The notes under the pieces were generated by a model, which made no database searches, was not told where the DNA came from, and saw only the letters and a list, made by a program, of their open reading frames with translations. Of a stretch of 64,000 nt of DNA, positions 11,846 through 22,907 are shown piece after piece (the first letter of the stretch is position 1; the number at the start of each line of letters is the position of its first letter). The translations under genes and the position numbers were made by a program. This DNA is from Misgurnus anguillicaudatus (lineage: Eukaryota; Chordata; Actinopteri; Cypriniformes; Cobitidae), in NCBI RefSeq assembly GCF_027580225.2, contig NC_073346.2, forward strand, positions 5,358,001 to 5,422,000, read 5' to 3'.

Positions 11846-12301
11846 AAAATATAAATAAATAATTTAGAAAAAGCACATCTTTTCTATATTCTACTATCTG
11901 GCATGCATATGAACTCGTACATGAATGAGGGCTGCAGAAGCACACGCACACACACGGGCACAAACATACCTGTGCATGATAGAACATAAACACCAAACAC
12001 ATATTCTTGTGCATGAGCTTATCAATCACGCATGAAAGAAGTTAGCAGGAACACATCAAAGCACAAACTAAAAGTAACATTTGTTGTAAAATTTAATAAA
12101 ACTGCAAAAATTGCTTTCTTATATAAGTTTTTTTGTCTTGTTTTTAGTAGAAATATCAAAAATTCTTAAGTTAAGATGACCTTAGAAAAAAACCTAGTTT
12201 AAAAAAATACAATTTAAGTAAATGTGTGCTTAAAACAAGCAAATATATCTGCCAATGTGGTGAAAAAAAATCTTGAAATAAGTTTGCTTTTTCTTAAACA
12301 T
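11846..12301. other. No gene seen
   Basis: AT-rich, with short A runs and a small CA-rich stretch near 11945. No terminal repeat recognised. Confidence 0.35.
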
Positions 12302-12305
12302 TTAA

Positions 12306-12620
12306 AGCAACACCAAAGAGTTTTATTTACCTTAAAATAACGTTTCCAAAAAAGTTTCAGTGGTTCATCCACACAAAACAGGGTGAATGGCGCTTTCACA
12401 TTCGCTTTGCAGCCCTCTATCGGCCAAAACCGCACTAAAGAAGTTTCCAACCGTCGGGTAGTGGTCCTGTAGTTCGAGTGAAAACTACAAAAACTTGCTT
12501 TACGGCAGACCTACAATCCAATCAGAGCCAGCTATGCTGCAGTATTTACGACAGTGGTAATTAACAACTACGCTTCTAACCTGTAGGGGGAGCAAAGAGC
12601 AATAAATCTTTAGTGTTGCT
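12306..12620 (-). mobile_element. 315-bp MITE flanked by TTAA
   Basis: Termini AGCAACACCAAAGA and TCTTTAGTGTTGCT are inverted. Both are directly flanked by TTAA (12302-12305 and 12621-12624). A second copy of exactly the same length, in opposite orientation and also flanked by TTAA, lies at 32292-32606. TTAA targets are used by piggyBac and Kolobok transposons. The body contains a nearly unchanged block (TGGATGAACCACTG on one strand) and no coding frame. Confidence 0.75.
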
Positions 12621-12850
12621 TTAATTCAACTTCCTTTGTTCATTTATCTACGTTCAAGATTTTAAAGGTCACGTTCTTTCTGATCCCATTTCTCCTCCTC
12701 ATCTCAAATAAAGCAAGTGGATTTTTTCATTTCATTTAAATTGCGACTTTAACTGACAACATATCTTCAAAGATAAATCATTAGCCATTTTTTTTAAGTT
12801 GCCTGCCAGCATTTTTTGTGATTTTCACAAGAATTTCAGAAAATGCATTC

Positions 12851-13224
12851 TGTAATGATTATTCCACTGAGAGGCGAGTAAGTTGAGAACCCAAGTGCAG
12901 TTTAAATAATTTATTTAAATAAAAATATAAACATGACAAAACACTAAACTTGAAGCAAACATGAGCAAAACAAAAACATGGCGTGGCGTGGCATGAAAAA
13001 GACAGACTCACCAAACACATGGATTACAGTTAACAAAGCTAGACAAAGACAAGGCAATACAAGAGAGCTTATATACAAAAAGGAACATGTCAGAACATGA
13101 TACATTAAGGAAATAGGGAAACTAGACACAACCAAGACAATAAAATTTCAAAATAAAAGACCTGAAACATGAAACAAGAATTTCAAAATAAAAGACAAGA
13201 ACAGGACAGGACAAAACCCTTACA
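12851..13224 (-). mobile_element. Solo LTR
   Basis: Begins TGTAATGATTATTCC and ends ACAAAACCCTTACA, so the ends are TGTAA...TTACA as in the LTRs at 16606 and 26053. Flanks are CATTC and CTTTC, a 4/5 match to a 5-bp duplication. The AAACATG/AAAATAAAAG-rich body on this strand matches the style of the Ty3-like LTRs elsewhere in the window read in reverse. A solo LTR is what remains after recombination between two LTRs. Confidence 0.55.
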
Positions 13225-13239
13225 CTTTCCAGGAAAATT

Positions 13240-13333
13240 TTCCTATATATGTATCTATGTATATATGTATATATATATATTATATATATATATATATATA
13301 TACATATATATATTATATATATATATATATATT
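13240..13333. repeat. TA microsatellite
   Basis: Interrupted (TA)n with TATG variants. It abuts the left end of the palindrome-headed element at 13334, which is also followed by a TA tract. Confidence 0.85.
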
Positions 13334-14637
13334 TAAGCAATATCGCTCGAGTAGGAGTGTGATATAGCTCTATATCATCACGGCTGTGATTAGGCCAGAG
13401 GCACGAGGCCGCAGGCCGAGTGCCGGAGGCAATCACAGCCGTGATGATATAGAGCTATATCACACGACTCCGGAGTTATTTTAAAAGCCTCTTTGTTTGA
13501 GAACTACTTCTTCCGCCACGGATTTGAGGGCGGCCAGAATGACAGGTAAAACTTTCGGCTGCTTTGAAGCTCATAACAACTCAATGGACGGAAAAGCCGT
13601 TTCTTTATATTACCGTTTCTTGGTCACAAAGTGTAGTTTTAAGATTAGTTCAGTCGAGAATGTATCTGTATTATATTTAAATATGCAGTCGATTAGTAAA
13701 GATAGCGCCTGTTTGAACATTTGCTTAGTGAGATTCGGTACAAATGAGAACCAAAGCATGAGCGGACGTCAGTGTTCACTCGCCCCGCTGACCACCGCCC
13801 TCTCTGGGCTACATTTCTGAAAGGGATACCCTGGCTCTCCTGTTGGCCTTGTTTGTTTATGATCGTCAAAAATGAGATCAAATCAGCAGTATTTGGTGTC
13901 ATGATCAAACTTGTACTTGTTTTTTTATTCATATTTAGTGTCTTTTGTGTTGTTATTGTTTTGGCGCGAGGTAAAAGTTAATAAAACTATACTTGTGAAA
14001 TGTTACTATTGCTTTCTCATTTATTCTTAACGCGAGACGAGCACTCGATTATTATTATTAAACTTTGTTCTTGTCAGTACTATATAAAACTGTTTTTTAT
14101 AAGTGTCAGAGAGATGTTTTTGCATGCTGCTTATAAATATACCAGTGGCGATATCTCATAACATGTTTTAATAGTCACGTCACGATAAAGTAAATGATCA
14201 ATGTCCACATTTAAAAGCTGCGGGGCTTGCCTGCGGTTCCACGGTGTTTTCGCGTTCTGGTAAAAGATATAGCTCCAGAAAAAAACGAGTGTTTATATTC
14301 CTCTTTCCAAGTGTTAATCGTCCACACGATGTGACAAGACATTTCTCCCATTAACTGTAACGTAACATCCAAGAGCGCTGATCTTTGACTAATAACTTCA
14401 GATTGGGGATTCACAGACTGATTTATGAGCTAGTAAACTAATGAGACACACACACGGAGAGTGATTCACACAGCGCGTCTGTGCTTTTCCATTCAGAGAT
14501 GAGCCTGCTTAGGACCTCCATTCACTAGGTGGCGGAATAATACGAAAGGTGAAGCGGTTACAGTGCCGTTATCAGTACAATATCGTATAGCTCTTAGCCA
14601 ATCAGATTCGAGAACCAGAAAGAACTGTTGTATAAAT
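13334..14637. mobile_element. Palindrome-headed element in TA microsatellite, copy 1
   Basis: The left end after the TA tract reads TTTAAGCAATATCGCTCGAG and the right end, in reverse complement, TTTATACAACAGTTCTTTC, so the outermost bases are weakly inverted. A 35-bp palindrome lies near the left end. Copy 2 (25866-26052 plus 28262-28487) matches from TTTAAAAGCCTCTTTG through the GAACTGTTGTATAAA end. An ATGACAG followed by gtaaaa at about 13537 could be a first exon and donor, but no protein was recognised. The superfamily is unknown to me. Confidence 0.5.
13357..13465. repeat. Perfect 35-bp inverted repeat, cruciform-prone
   Basis: 13357-13391 and 13431-13465 are perfect reverse complements (GTGTGATATAGCTC... 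on one arm), with a 39-bp GC-rich loop that is itself partly inverted (GGCAC..GGCC....GGCC..GTGCC). The structure could extrude as a cruciform or fold in RNA. Confidence 0.9.
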
Positions 14638-14640
14638 ATA

Positions 14641-14683
<43 letters not shown>

Positions 14684-14721
14684 TGTATATACATATATAT
14701 ATACACATATATATATACAAA

Positions 14722-14807
<86 letters not shown>

Positions 14808-14815
14808 AACATACA
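14638..14815. repeat. Compound TA/CA microsatellite
   Basis: (TA)n with TACA variants, then about 36 uninterrupted CA units (around 14730-14801), then short TA. It adjoins the right end of the element at 13334-14637. Open frames here are pure repeat translations and are not genes. Confidence 0.95.
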
Positions 14816-15149
14816 AATATATCAAATGAAAGAACCAACCATCTGCTTTCAAACAAACAATAAACAAACAAACAAAACGGGGAAAAACTTTTCATCCTAT
14901 CTATATTTCTATATTAAATATGGGTATTTATTTGTCTTTAAAAATATTTTTTTTTTAGCAAAAAGAATAAAATAATTGCATTTTTGTTAAGGAATTTTGT
15001 TAGAGATCAGATTCAGAACGATTATCAAAAAACATACATAGAGTTTAAAATTAGTATAACGTTTGGCTTCAGTTTTTTCATAAATTGGGTAAAAATTCTT
15101 CAGAAACACGGTTTTTAAGTAAATGGCGGGAAAAGAGTTAAGCATGCAA
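14816..15149. other. No gene seen
   Basis: AT-rich, low complexity. Confidence 0.4.
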
Positions 15150-15186
15150 ATCACGGTAGCACTTTACTTTACAGATTGGTAATAAA

Positions 15187-16585
15187 CTTGACTGTGAGGC
15201 CCAGTACTTCCGGTGAAAACTTCCAGTGCAGTGATCTGACAGTGAGAGCGGTAGACAGAGAGACAACAGCGACTGAGTTCAACAAGCAGCGACAAAGAGA
15301 AATGTTTAGAGAAAGGCGACTGGCCTTCCAACGGGTAAAAAAGTCAGCATTAGACTGTTGTGTTCCCATTCGTCACGTTGTAATAACGCAGAGATACGTT
15401 TTCAGTCCATAGGGACAGCTTCAACCCTACCCGTATGTGCATGTAGCAGTCATCTTTTGTAGTGACTACTAAGGGGTTGAGGCGATTAATAAAAGAAGCT
15501 TAACCGGTTCTCTTACAAGTAAATTATACTTCTAATAATAAATGTATTTCTAAAATGTTTTCATGTAAATACTTTATATTGCAGTGGTTCTCAACACTAT
15601 CGGGGGGGGGGGGGGGGGGGACGAGTGACTACAAGATGAGAGAAAAAATAAAATCTAAAAAAAAAATTGTTCACAATTTGTTTTTATCACTTAACTACTG
15701 TCATCAAAAGTTATCATTTTGTATAACTCCTGAATTTTTTTTAAATGTGTTTGCACAGGTTTGTCGATAGTGAGCGCGGAAATACAGGTGATAAGCGGTT
15801 TTATTAAGCGAGTCATTGAGTCGAGATGGACAGTTACACGTTACAACTAAGGAAAGTTTAGCATTGCTTTATACACCTGACCTGATAGCATTAAAAGTAA
15901 GCCACACATAGGAGCACATTAAAGTAATATATTTATTAAAGAGGAAAAATGTAGTGCATATTACTCAAATTACATGCCATAAGTGATTCAAACATCCATG
16001 TAAAAATAAAAATAATCTCCCTTATGGTTATAGCCACCTCACAGTCCCTCAGTAGATGTGTTGTATGAAAAAAATCCTCCTCTGCAAAAACACCAAAATC
16101 ACATCCCTGCATCACGGCTGGCCTTGCACCTGCCTTTCTGAAGCAGGTAGCCCTGACGCTCACCCTCCCTTATGAATCTTTGTTTGAAACTGTGAGGGTT
16201 TGGACATCATTCATGTTATGCATACACTTAATCGTAAATCATCAAAACCCATTGCACTGGATCAAATAGCCTGTCAAGTTGTCAAAGTCAGTCAGTAACG
16301 TTTACAAACTTTTAGAGCTAGCTAGTTAGGCAGTTAGCTAATGCTATTACTTACCTTCATAGTTGTCGATGTAACTTAATATATAATACATCTTATAATC
16401 CTTTTCCCTTTTGCTCCTCGGGGCTGAACATGCCGCTTGTAGTAGCCGGTGTTTGTTGGGCTCGGTCGCTGTTGTCTCTCTGTCTGCCGCTCTCGCTGTC
16501 AGATCGCCGCACCGGAAGTTTTCACCGGAAGTATTGGACCTCACAGTCCGAAACGTCAGCGGTCGCCATATTGTGCACAGACCCT
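15187..16585. mobile_element. Element with about 100-bp inverted ends
   Basis: 15189-15290 (GACTGTGAGGCCCAGTACTT... GACAGAGAGACAACAGCGAC) is inverted at about 16440-16555. Between the arms are a hAT-like terminus CAGTGGTTCTCAAC near 15585, a G homopolymer and non-coding DNA. The right arm extends further (GGGTCTGTGCACAATATGGC on the minus strand) than the left. It could be a TIR element or two inverted copies of another repeat. Confidence 0.45.
15602..15620. repeat. G19 homopolymer
   Basis: Nineteen consecutive G directly after a hAT-like terminus. Such a run can form a G-quadruplex and is prone to length error in sequencing. Confidence 0.85.
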
Positions 16586-16605
16586 ATAACTGGGTAATTT
16601 CATGA

Positions 16606-17055
16606 TGTAAACGGGTGCTTTTAATGAAAGCGATGAAGAGGTGAATCCATGTGCAAAAGGTGTTAAGTAAAATCCCAAAAAAGGGCCAGCAAACAAATCC
16701 AGAGGGTAAATCCAAAATCTGAATCCAAAGACAGGCACAATATCAGGGCAGGCGGCAATACAGGCAAAATCCAGATAAACAGGCTCAGGTCAGACACAGG
16801 AACAGATAACAGGTACAAAAACAGATTAACAGATAACAGGCAGATAATAACAGGATGTGGCGATGTAATAATCAGCCGGGAACAGGTGAACAGGTGAACA
16901 GGAAGTGACTTATATACAAACACAAACAGGAAAGGTAAAGAGTGACATGGCATGATGATTTCAAAATAAAAGTCCGAACAGAGCAGAGTAACAAAATACA
17001 AGTTCAAATAACAAAAATACACAGAATACAAGCAAACACAGAACAAAACCTTACA
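16606..17055 (-). mobile_element. Solo LTR with exact 5-bp TSD
   Basis: Begins TGTAAACGGGTGCTTTTAAT, ends CAAAACCTTACA, and is flanked by CATGA on both sides (16601-16605 and 17056-17060). It matches the full LTR at 26053-26518 through most of its length (CAAAAGGTGTT, GGGCCAGCAAACAAATCC, CATGGCATGATGATTTC). The terminal bases and 5-bp duplication are those of Ty3-like LTR retrotransposons. By analogy with the internal region at 26.5-28.1 kb it lies in minus orientation. No internal sequence remains, so it formed by LTR-LTR recombination. Confidence 0.85.
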
Positions 17056-17375
17056 CATGATAATATTATTTTTAAACCACATATAACAAGTAATTACTGC
17101 GCAATATCCAGACAATTATTGTGCAGTTTCCAGACAACAACAATGTAAATTGCATTGATTTAAATGTATAATTAAATGCTAATAATTGTAGTGTACTTAC
17201 TGAAATGACACATTTTCAGGATTTAATTATTGTGAAGTAATATTTCTGTAATTACACCAGCTGTAATTACGCTGTAATGAATTATACCTTTAAATCAACA
17301 CAATTTACATTGTTATTGTCTGGAAACTTGCACAGTAATTGTTTGGATATTTCACAGTAATAACTTATTTTTAGA

Positions 17376-17938
17376 ATTTTATAAATAAAAATAAATTACA
17401 CATATATTACCATAACATTACCCATTTGTATCCGAATGTAACCGAAATTAAAATTCCTGTCCGAAACCGAAAAAGAGTAAACCAAGGCCGAAAACCGAAA
17501 CACCGAAAGAAATTATTATGCCAAATATTAGTACAATTGCATTTATGGCTATCACTGTGTACTTACTTTACTAGGGGTGTGTTTCGGATCACATTACAGT
17601 TTTTGAGGCACGGATAGGATTATTTTTCAGATCAGCAAAAAGGTGGTGGGAAAAATCTAATAACAAATAAAAAATTGCAAACATTTATAGTTTGTACATT
17701 AGTACAATGAATACATTAATGTACTTGTACATTAATAAGGTCTGAAATTAGCATTAGGTACAGAAATCAAATTAAATGAATCATGACACTGTCTTTATTC
17801 TTAAATATAGACTATTATTCTTTTTTAGAGCTACAGAAGTGATTTTCTCTTTGTCTTGGGTTGTATGATTAACATAAATGACACAGACTTAAGTAGGTTA
17901 ATTAAGGTTCCTGTCTCTTTAAGACCAAATAAGCAAAG
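17376..17938. other. Old repeat-derived DNA, no gene
   Basis: Contains CCGAAA-rich sequence (17430-17510) and AGGGGTGTGTTTCGGATC near 17573, resembling degraded hAT termini with CCGAAAC motifs. No matching end or duplication could be defined. Confidence 0.3.
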
Positions 17939-18874
17939 CAGAGTCCTGCACGGGTCCATTTTTGAAGACCCGTTCCCGTCCGTACCTGCAAAGTTCAGCA
18001 CCAGATCCGACCCGTCACCCGTGCTAATATCAAAATTAAATCCGCACCCGCCCGGACCCGTTAATATTTGGCCATTTACCCGACCTGTACCCGCATAAAT
18101 CACACACGCTAAAATCGTTCCAATTAAAGTGCTTTATTTTTTTATCTTGTACCTCTGTCAACATCACAACAGCGTCATGAATAGGCTAATGAAACAGGCT
18201 AAAGTGCGCTCTGTTTTGTGCCATTTAAGTAGCCTATCGGCACAAATGGAACCTGATAACTATACACAAATAGACATATTAATAAAAAAACCAAGAAAAA
18301 GAACAACCTACCTACACAACCCCTGCTGTGCTCCTAAGTCTCGTCTCGAAATGCTTTCTAAGAGAAGACGTTCAGCTTCCGGCTATCAACAGCAAAACTT
18401 TATGCCAGAGTCCTGCAACGCTCGCTCCAACTAGGCTACGAGAAGAATCAACAAAAAAGCTTTTACCCCCGCGACCGTTTTTCAAATAAGCCGGTGGTCA
18501 GCGTTTTTTCCGCGCTCGCTGAGCATCGAGAGTTGAAAGAGATTCAAGTTTGGGTGAAATGCTCCGCTCGTCAATGTCAGTTCTCACACGGCCGTCCAAT
18601 CACAGTTGAGAAGGGGCGGGACAAGAATCACAACAACCAACCGGCTCACAGCTTAAGTATCACAGCTAAAAAGCGCTTGGCTGAAAAAACAGCCGTGTTT
18701 AAAAGTTTGGTGTGCACATCCTTAGACATACAAATTTTGCACATATTTTCATTTGCACTACTACCCGCCCGCACAGAGTTAATTATCTGCCCGCGGCCCC
18801 ACCTGTGAATTTTAGGAATGTCACAATCCACCCGTTTAAGACACTTTTATGCGGTGACCCATTGCAGGACTCTG
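17939..18874. mobile_element. Non-autonomous hAT
   Basis: Left end CAGAGTCCTGCACGGGTCC and right end GGTGACCCATTGCAGGACTCTG-type are inverted. The 8-bp flanks AAGCAAAG and AAGCACAG agree at 7 of 8 positions. Subterminal ACCCG repeats recall the hAT at 6999-7728, although the TIR differs. No transposase frame. CAGAG...CTCTG ends plus an 8-bp duplication indicate hAT. Confidence 0.75.
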
Positions 18875-19021
18875 AAGCACAGACTGGTTTCTGACTGTAA
18901 TCTATACATACACTTAAGACATAAACAAATGTTTTTATTAGAAAAATAATACTGTGGAGATAATTTTGTTTATATGTGCCCTGTCAGTAACAGAAAATTT
19001 TATGTTTGCTCGTATGTGCAT

Positions 19022-19436
19022 CTATAGACCCCTTCAAGGTTTGTAAACATTGAATGACTATCGGGTGCGCGCGCAGCACGGGGTCGAACTGTTCATACCA
19101 TTTAGGCTTTATAATTTAATCTAACAGTGCTGAAAAATGATGACTTACCTCAAATGAAGTGAGCACTACAAACACAAGCGTCTTTGATCTTTGCATTGTC
19201 CCAGTCTGCACGTTAATTGCTTGCAGACGCAGATGTTGTATTTTTTTGTTTTTGAGATTCTGCCTGAATCGCGAAAACTTAACGGAAGACCTGGTGCGAT
19301 TTTCACAGCCCACGACGTAAGTAGGCATTTTTGACGATACCGAATAATACGCAACTCAATCTGCTGTAATGACTTTTCTGACCCCGACATGCGCAGTGGG
19401 AACAGCCTGTGACGTGAACCGTGAAGGGGTCTATAG
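19022..19436. mobile_element. 415-bp TIR element carrying a THAP exon relic
   Basis: Left end CTATAGACCCCTTCAAGG, right end CGTGAAGGGGTCTATAG: inverted ends of about 16 bp with one mismatch. The only coding trace is a broken THAP-type exon on the minus strand (19149-19328). THAP domains occur at the N-terminus of P-element and Kolobok-type transposases, so this may be an internally deleted derivative that kept the first exon. No exact target duplication beyond the shared TA was seen. Confidence 0.6.
19149..19328 (-). pseudogene. THAP zinc-finger domain exon, broken
   Basis: Read from the ATG at 19328 on the minus strand: MPTYVVGCENRTRSSVKF, then a basic stretch, then LQAINVQTG. In the next frame the same DNA encodes CVCSAHFI. 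Together these match the THAP pattern: C-x3-C with R after it, an LQAIN-like core, and a final C-x2-H-F. The first zinc-binding Cys is Tyr here, and a one-base shift separates the N-terminal part from C-x2-H-F. A GT donor (GAG|gtaagt, intron side at 19143-19148) follows immediately. THAP domains bind DNA and coordinate zinc through C2CH. Confidence 0.55.
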
Positions 19437-19884
19437 AAGGCACTTAAACAGCGCAGCATAGCCAGTCGCTCCACATAAAAACTTTACGTTGTTTTACGTT
19501 GCTTTGTTCACCAAATGTATGTTAATGGCTACAGTATGAGACACATTAGCGTGACTTTCTCTAAAGTTTACACATCAAGAGTTTTGATCTTTGAAGGGCA
19601 TAGTGATGATCATGTCTGGACTGGACACATTCAACCGCATGTGCCTCTGTGCGTACAGAAAGCTGCTCACATCAGCACCTTTTTGCAGTTAAATACATCC
19701 ACACCGCAGACATGTTGCTTCAGACAAGCACGTGCAGTTTGCGGTTTCTGTTTGCGTCATCACACGGTATATCAACAGTGTTATTTGTGCCTATTTGTAT
19801 TTTCTTACTCAATTGAAGGTACACAGATTATTTGTCGTTTCTTTAAGGTTTCTGGAAAAGTGCTTTTGAGATATCAAAGTGTTT
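19437..19884. other. No gene supported
   Basis: A 209-codon open frame starts at 19515, but its last third runs into the hAT remnant at 19885-20144 and no part resembles a protein. I regard it as chance. Confidence 0.35.
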
Positions 19885-20487
19885 TGTCTGCGGGTTCGGG
19901 TAAAAAATATAAGCAAATGAGTCGGGTTGGGTTGGACCTCGGGCTTAATCTTTTCCGCTCAGTGAAAAAAATCATCACTGCTGTTCACAGTAAAGAAAGT
20001 CTGGCTGCTGCGTGCATCACGAAGAGGGACGAGGGCAGACCTGACGCCACTACAGGCACGCCTGTAGCCTGGAGAAGAAGATGGAGTTGGAGAAAAGTAA
20101 ACTTGCCGCAGGTGAATTCACCGTCACTACTACAGGAGGGGTAGCCGCTGGCTGGGTACACATTTTAGTTATTTTTATTTATTATTGTGTGATTTTTATT
20201 TAATGCATATTTATATAGCCTATTTATATATTTAAAGTTTATTGTTTCAGTTGGTTGTATTGTTAAAAGGCATGAACATTAAAGGTTAATTTGAATTCCC
20301 ATCTGCTGGTCATGATAATACGTGTTTGAGATGAACAAAAGGTGTGGGGGGGGCGGCAGTGTCAGGCCGTGGGTCGGACTTGGACAGATAATTCATGTTG
20401 ATGTGTCGGGTTACATCGGGTCCGGCCTTTAAAAGCCACGGGCCTTGTCAGGTCGGGTTGTAATTTTCAGGCTCGTTGAGAACTCTA
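19885..20487. mobile_element. hAT remnant, second copy of the 6999-7728 family
   Basis: Reverse-complement match to 6999-7728 over most of its length, including the GGTACCCAGCC... block and the CGTTGAGAACTCTA terminus at 20487. The opposite terminus is missing: similarity starts abruptly at TGCGGGTTCGGGTAAAAA. With only one end left, no duplication can be tested. Confidence 0.75.
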
Positions 20488-22189
20488 GGTGAGAATAACC
20501 AGCCTTATCTCTTCAGAAACACAAACTTGGCTCTGATGCAGTTACACAGACAAAATAACAGTGGTAATGAAAGTCAATCATTACATCAGAGACTGACATC
20601 AAATTTTTCAATGAACTTCCCTCCTAGAAGAATTTTAAAGCACGCCTTCAAAAAACTTACGTATGTCAATGACTATGGCAAACTTGATCATTCCCAAGTC
20701 ACTCCCTGCTCAAAATTACTACTCCAAGGTTCAGTAGGCCAAGAGTTTGATTTGAATTGAATCGCTCATGCAGCCTTTTTATTCCCCAATAATAAACGAG
20801 AGAGGACTGTTTTATAAAGCACAGGAGCATGAAAGAATGAATCTCATTTTGTGCCCGAGACATTTGTCATTCAGTTTTGAACTGAGAACAATTACCTAGC
20901 CCTTATTGTACTACCACTTTCACAGCATTCCTTCATTCTTTATTTTCAGTGCGCTCTGAAGGCTCTAAAAACTTCTATTAGTCCCATCCACCGCTGAGGT
21001 GACTACTGTAATTCTCTTTCTGCTCATCTCTCATTCTATTTCTCTCTTTGTGTCATTGACCGTGGAAAAATTGCAGTTGGAGCACAATGACGTGATAGAA
21101 TTGCTGATGATATCCATACTCATTCCACCTCAAATCATATTGCACCACTAGTACACTGCTGTGAGCCCATTGGCATTGTGTCCCAACTAAGCAGTCAGAT
21201 TGAAGATGAAAAGCTGACCTGATTATACCAGAAACTCAAAAGCAACTGGGCGTACAGTATTACCTATAAATGTTCCTGACAACATGCTGGGTGGTCATCA
21301 AACCATGTTTATTGTTGACAATCAGCATTTTAATGATTATGGACAATGTTTGTGGAGGCGTTTACAGGACCTTTAGCTATATCAACAAAAGCTTTGAGAT
21401 TGGGACACATATGAGAGCATTACCTGTAAAGAGTTTTCTGCATCACAGCACACTGCAGTTTGGCCTTATGTTTTCAGTAATTAAACAAATCCATAAAGTA
21501 TCTTACTGTGTTAAATTTATTATAGTCCTACACCACAGAGTTTAGTATTACTTGAGATTTACATGATGGAATATATGCAAAATTAACTTACCTTCAGTAG
21601 CCAAATACATATATACAGATATGTGACACGGTGCATGAAGAGATTTTAGGCCTATTTTATGCAAACTGATCATCGCTGCCTTATCAGCACATTCTTGCAG
21701 CATCTCTCTTAGATTTGTGGTCTTCCGGACTTCTTTATCCTGATCCGTCTGTGTATTTTATTCTGGATTATCGGCATTATCTTCTACTTTCTGACTCACT
21801 GGCTCCCAATTGAGTGAATCTCAAACGGTCAGTAATATACATCTATCTTCTCTCTGCTTTTCAGAGCTTGCCATGTCCAGTTCCCTGTCATCTATGCACT
21901 AAAGATATGGCAGTCACAAATGTTAGGATCTCTCCCTGAAGCATGCTGAGGAATAAGTGCATTTAAAAGTTAATGTTCTAAGTACACAAGTTCCCTCGTT
22001 CATCACAGCTGTATTTTTTATTCACTATGGTCTCTGTTGTGTACCTTGTATAACTTTTAGTTCATACCTAAAATGAATAAGGGTACCAAAATACCCCATC
22101 AGATTGAATTTAATTTGTGCCAGAACAAGCCAGATCTGCAGCCGGTACCTTCAAGTTTAGACCTGACTGAAAGACATTTATGACCTGTA
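20488..22189. other. No recognisable gene
   Basis: Moderately AT-rich with several 70-90-codon open stretches and no splice-consistent or homologous exon. Might be old retroelement or unique DNA. Confidence 0.35.
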
Positions 22190-22500
22190 AAATACATATC
22201 GTCGCTGTCGGGCGGAAACCTCGTATGTCCAAAATTTGTCAATTTCATATTTTTTCACAAATCGATGCTATTGGTCAGTCCCCACGTGGGTCTGTTACTT
22301 TTACAATTTATTAACCAATCTAAAGTCCTGAAAAAGCTTGAGCGCAAACCTCTTAACTCCATTGGACATTTCAACTGTCTGAGAAACCGCGTAACTCCAC
22401 CTCCTCTTCACTCCGCGGGAGAGCCTCGCTGCATATTTCTCTTCAAGATTGAAAATCGCAACGAAATCCTCGTCTAGCAACACATCCACTGAGGTATATG
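22190..22500. repeat. Probable dispersed repeat
   Basis: The GTCGCTGTCGGGCGGAAACC block and following sequence resemble a dispersed repeat I recall from cyprinids. No terminal repeat or second copy in this window confirms it. Confidence 0.3.
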
Positions 22501-22907
22501 TCCTCAAGACACTGGTTATTTATGATTAAGTTATATGAATTATATAATAACAGTTTTTATATTATGTATAACAGTTTTATCTCGAAGTAATGGTAGTGCT
22601 AAAGTCTAATGTATCATTTCTGAGGCTGCTAGATTTTTCTTTACGCTATTCACGTTTCTGAAGTGAATTTAAAGCACAAATTGCCTGCAGTTGACTAACT
22701 TAGCCACTATGCATTGGTTTTGTCATCATGTTTGGTGAGATATCTAACGTGATTTTTTGTGGGGTTTAAAGAAAAAAAATCTTGACCCCGCTAGTTCTGC
22801 CATTGCAGTCATGAATCATTATGCAAGCTAACTGTTTTTTTTTGCTTCATTATTATACGTAGAAATGCCTTATATAATGTAGGGAAATGATCGTTTGTCC
22901 TTTATTA
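22501..22907. other. No gene seen
   Basis: AT-rich non-coding DNA. Confidence 0.4.

Larger units (their letters stand above)
15150..17375. mobile_element. Fold-back element split by two insertions
   Basis: 15150-15182 (GGTAGCACTTTACTTTACAG) and about 16590-17375 are two parts of one repeat; the copy at 61988-62130 shows them contiguous. The first insertion is the inverted-repeat element at about 15187-16585 and the second is the solo LTR at 16606-17055. The distal part is a palindrome: 17087-17166 and 17294-17370 are inverted, sharing TTTCCAGACAA and AACAATGTAAATTG. Confidence 0.6.

Noticed and set aside
13497..13820. 107-codon frame, partly repeated at 25877
   Set aside because: The repetition reflects two copies of the same transposable element; the residues match no known protein and the frame is not kept through both copies.
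14493..14975. Several 70-120-codon open frames across the TA/CA microsatellite on both strands
   Set aside because: They are translations of dinucleotide repeats (YI, HT, CV) and have no other coding support.
19515..20144. 209-codon open frame on the plus strand
   Set aside because: It crosses into a hAT remnant, has no homology and no codon or splice support.
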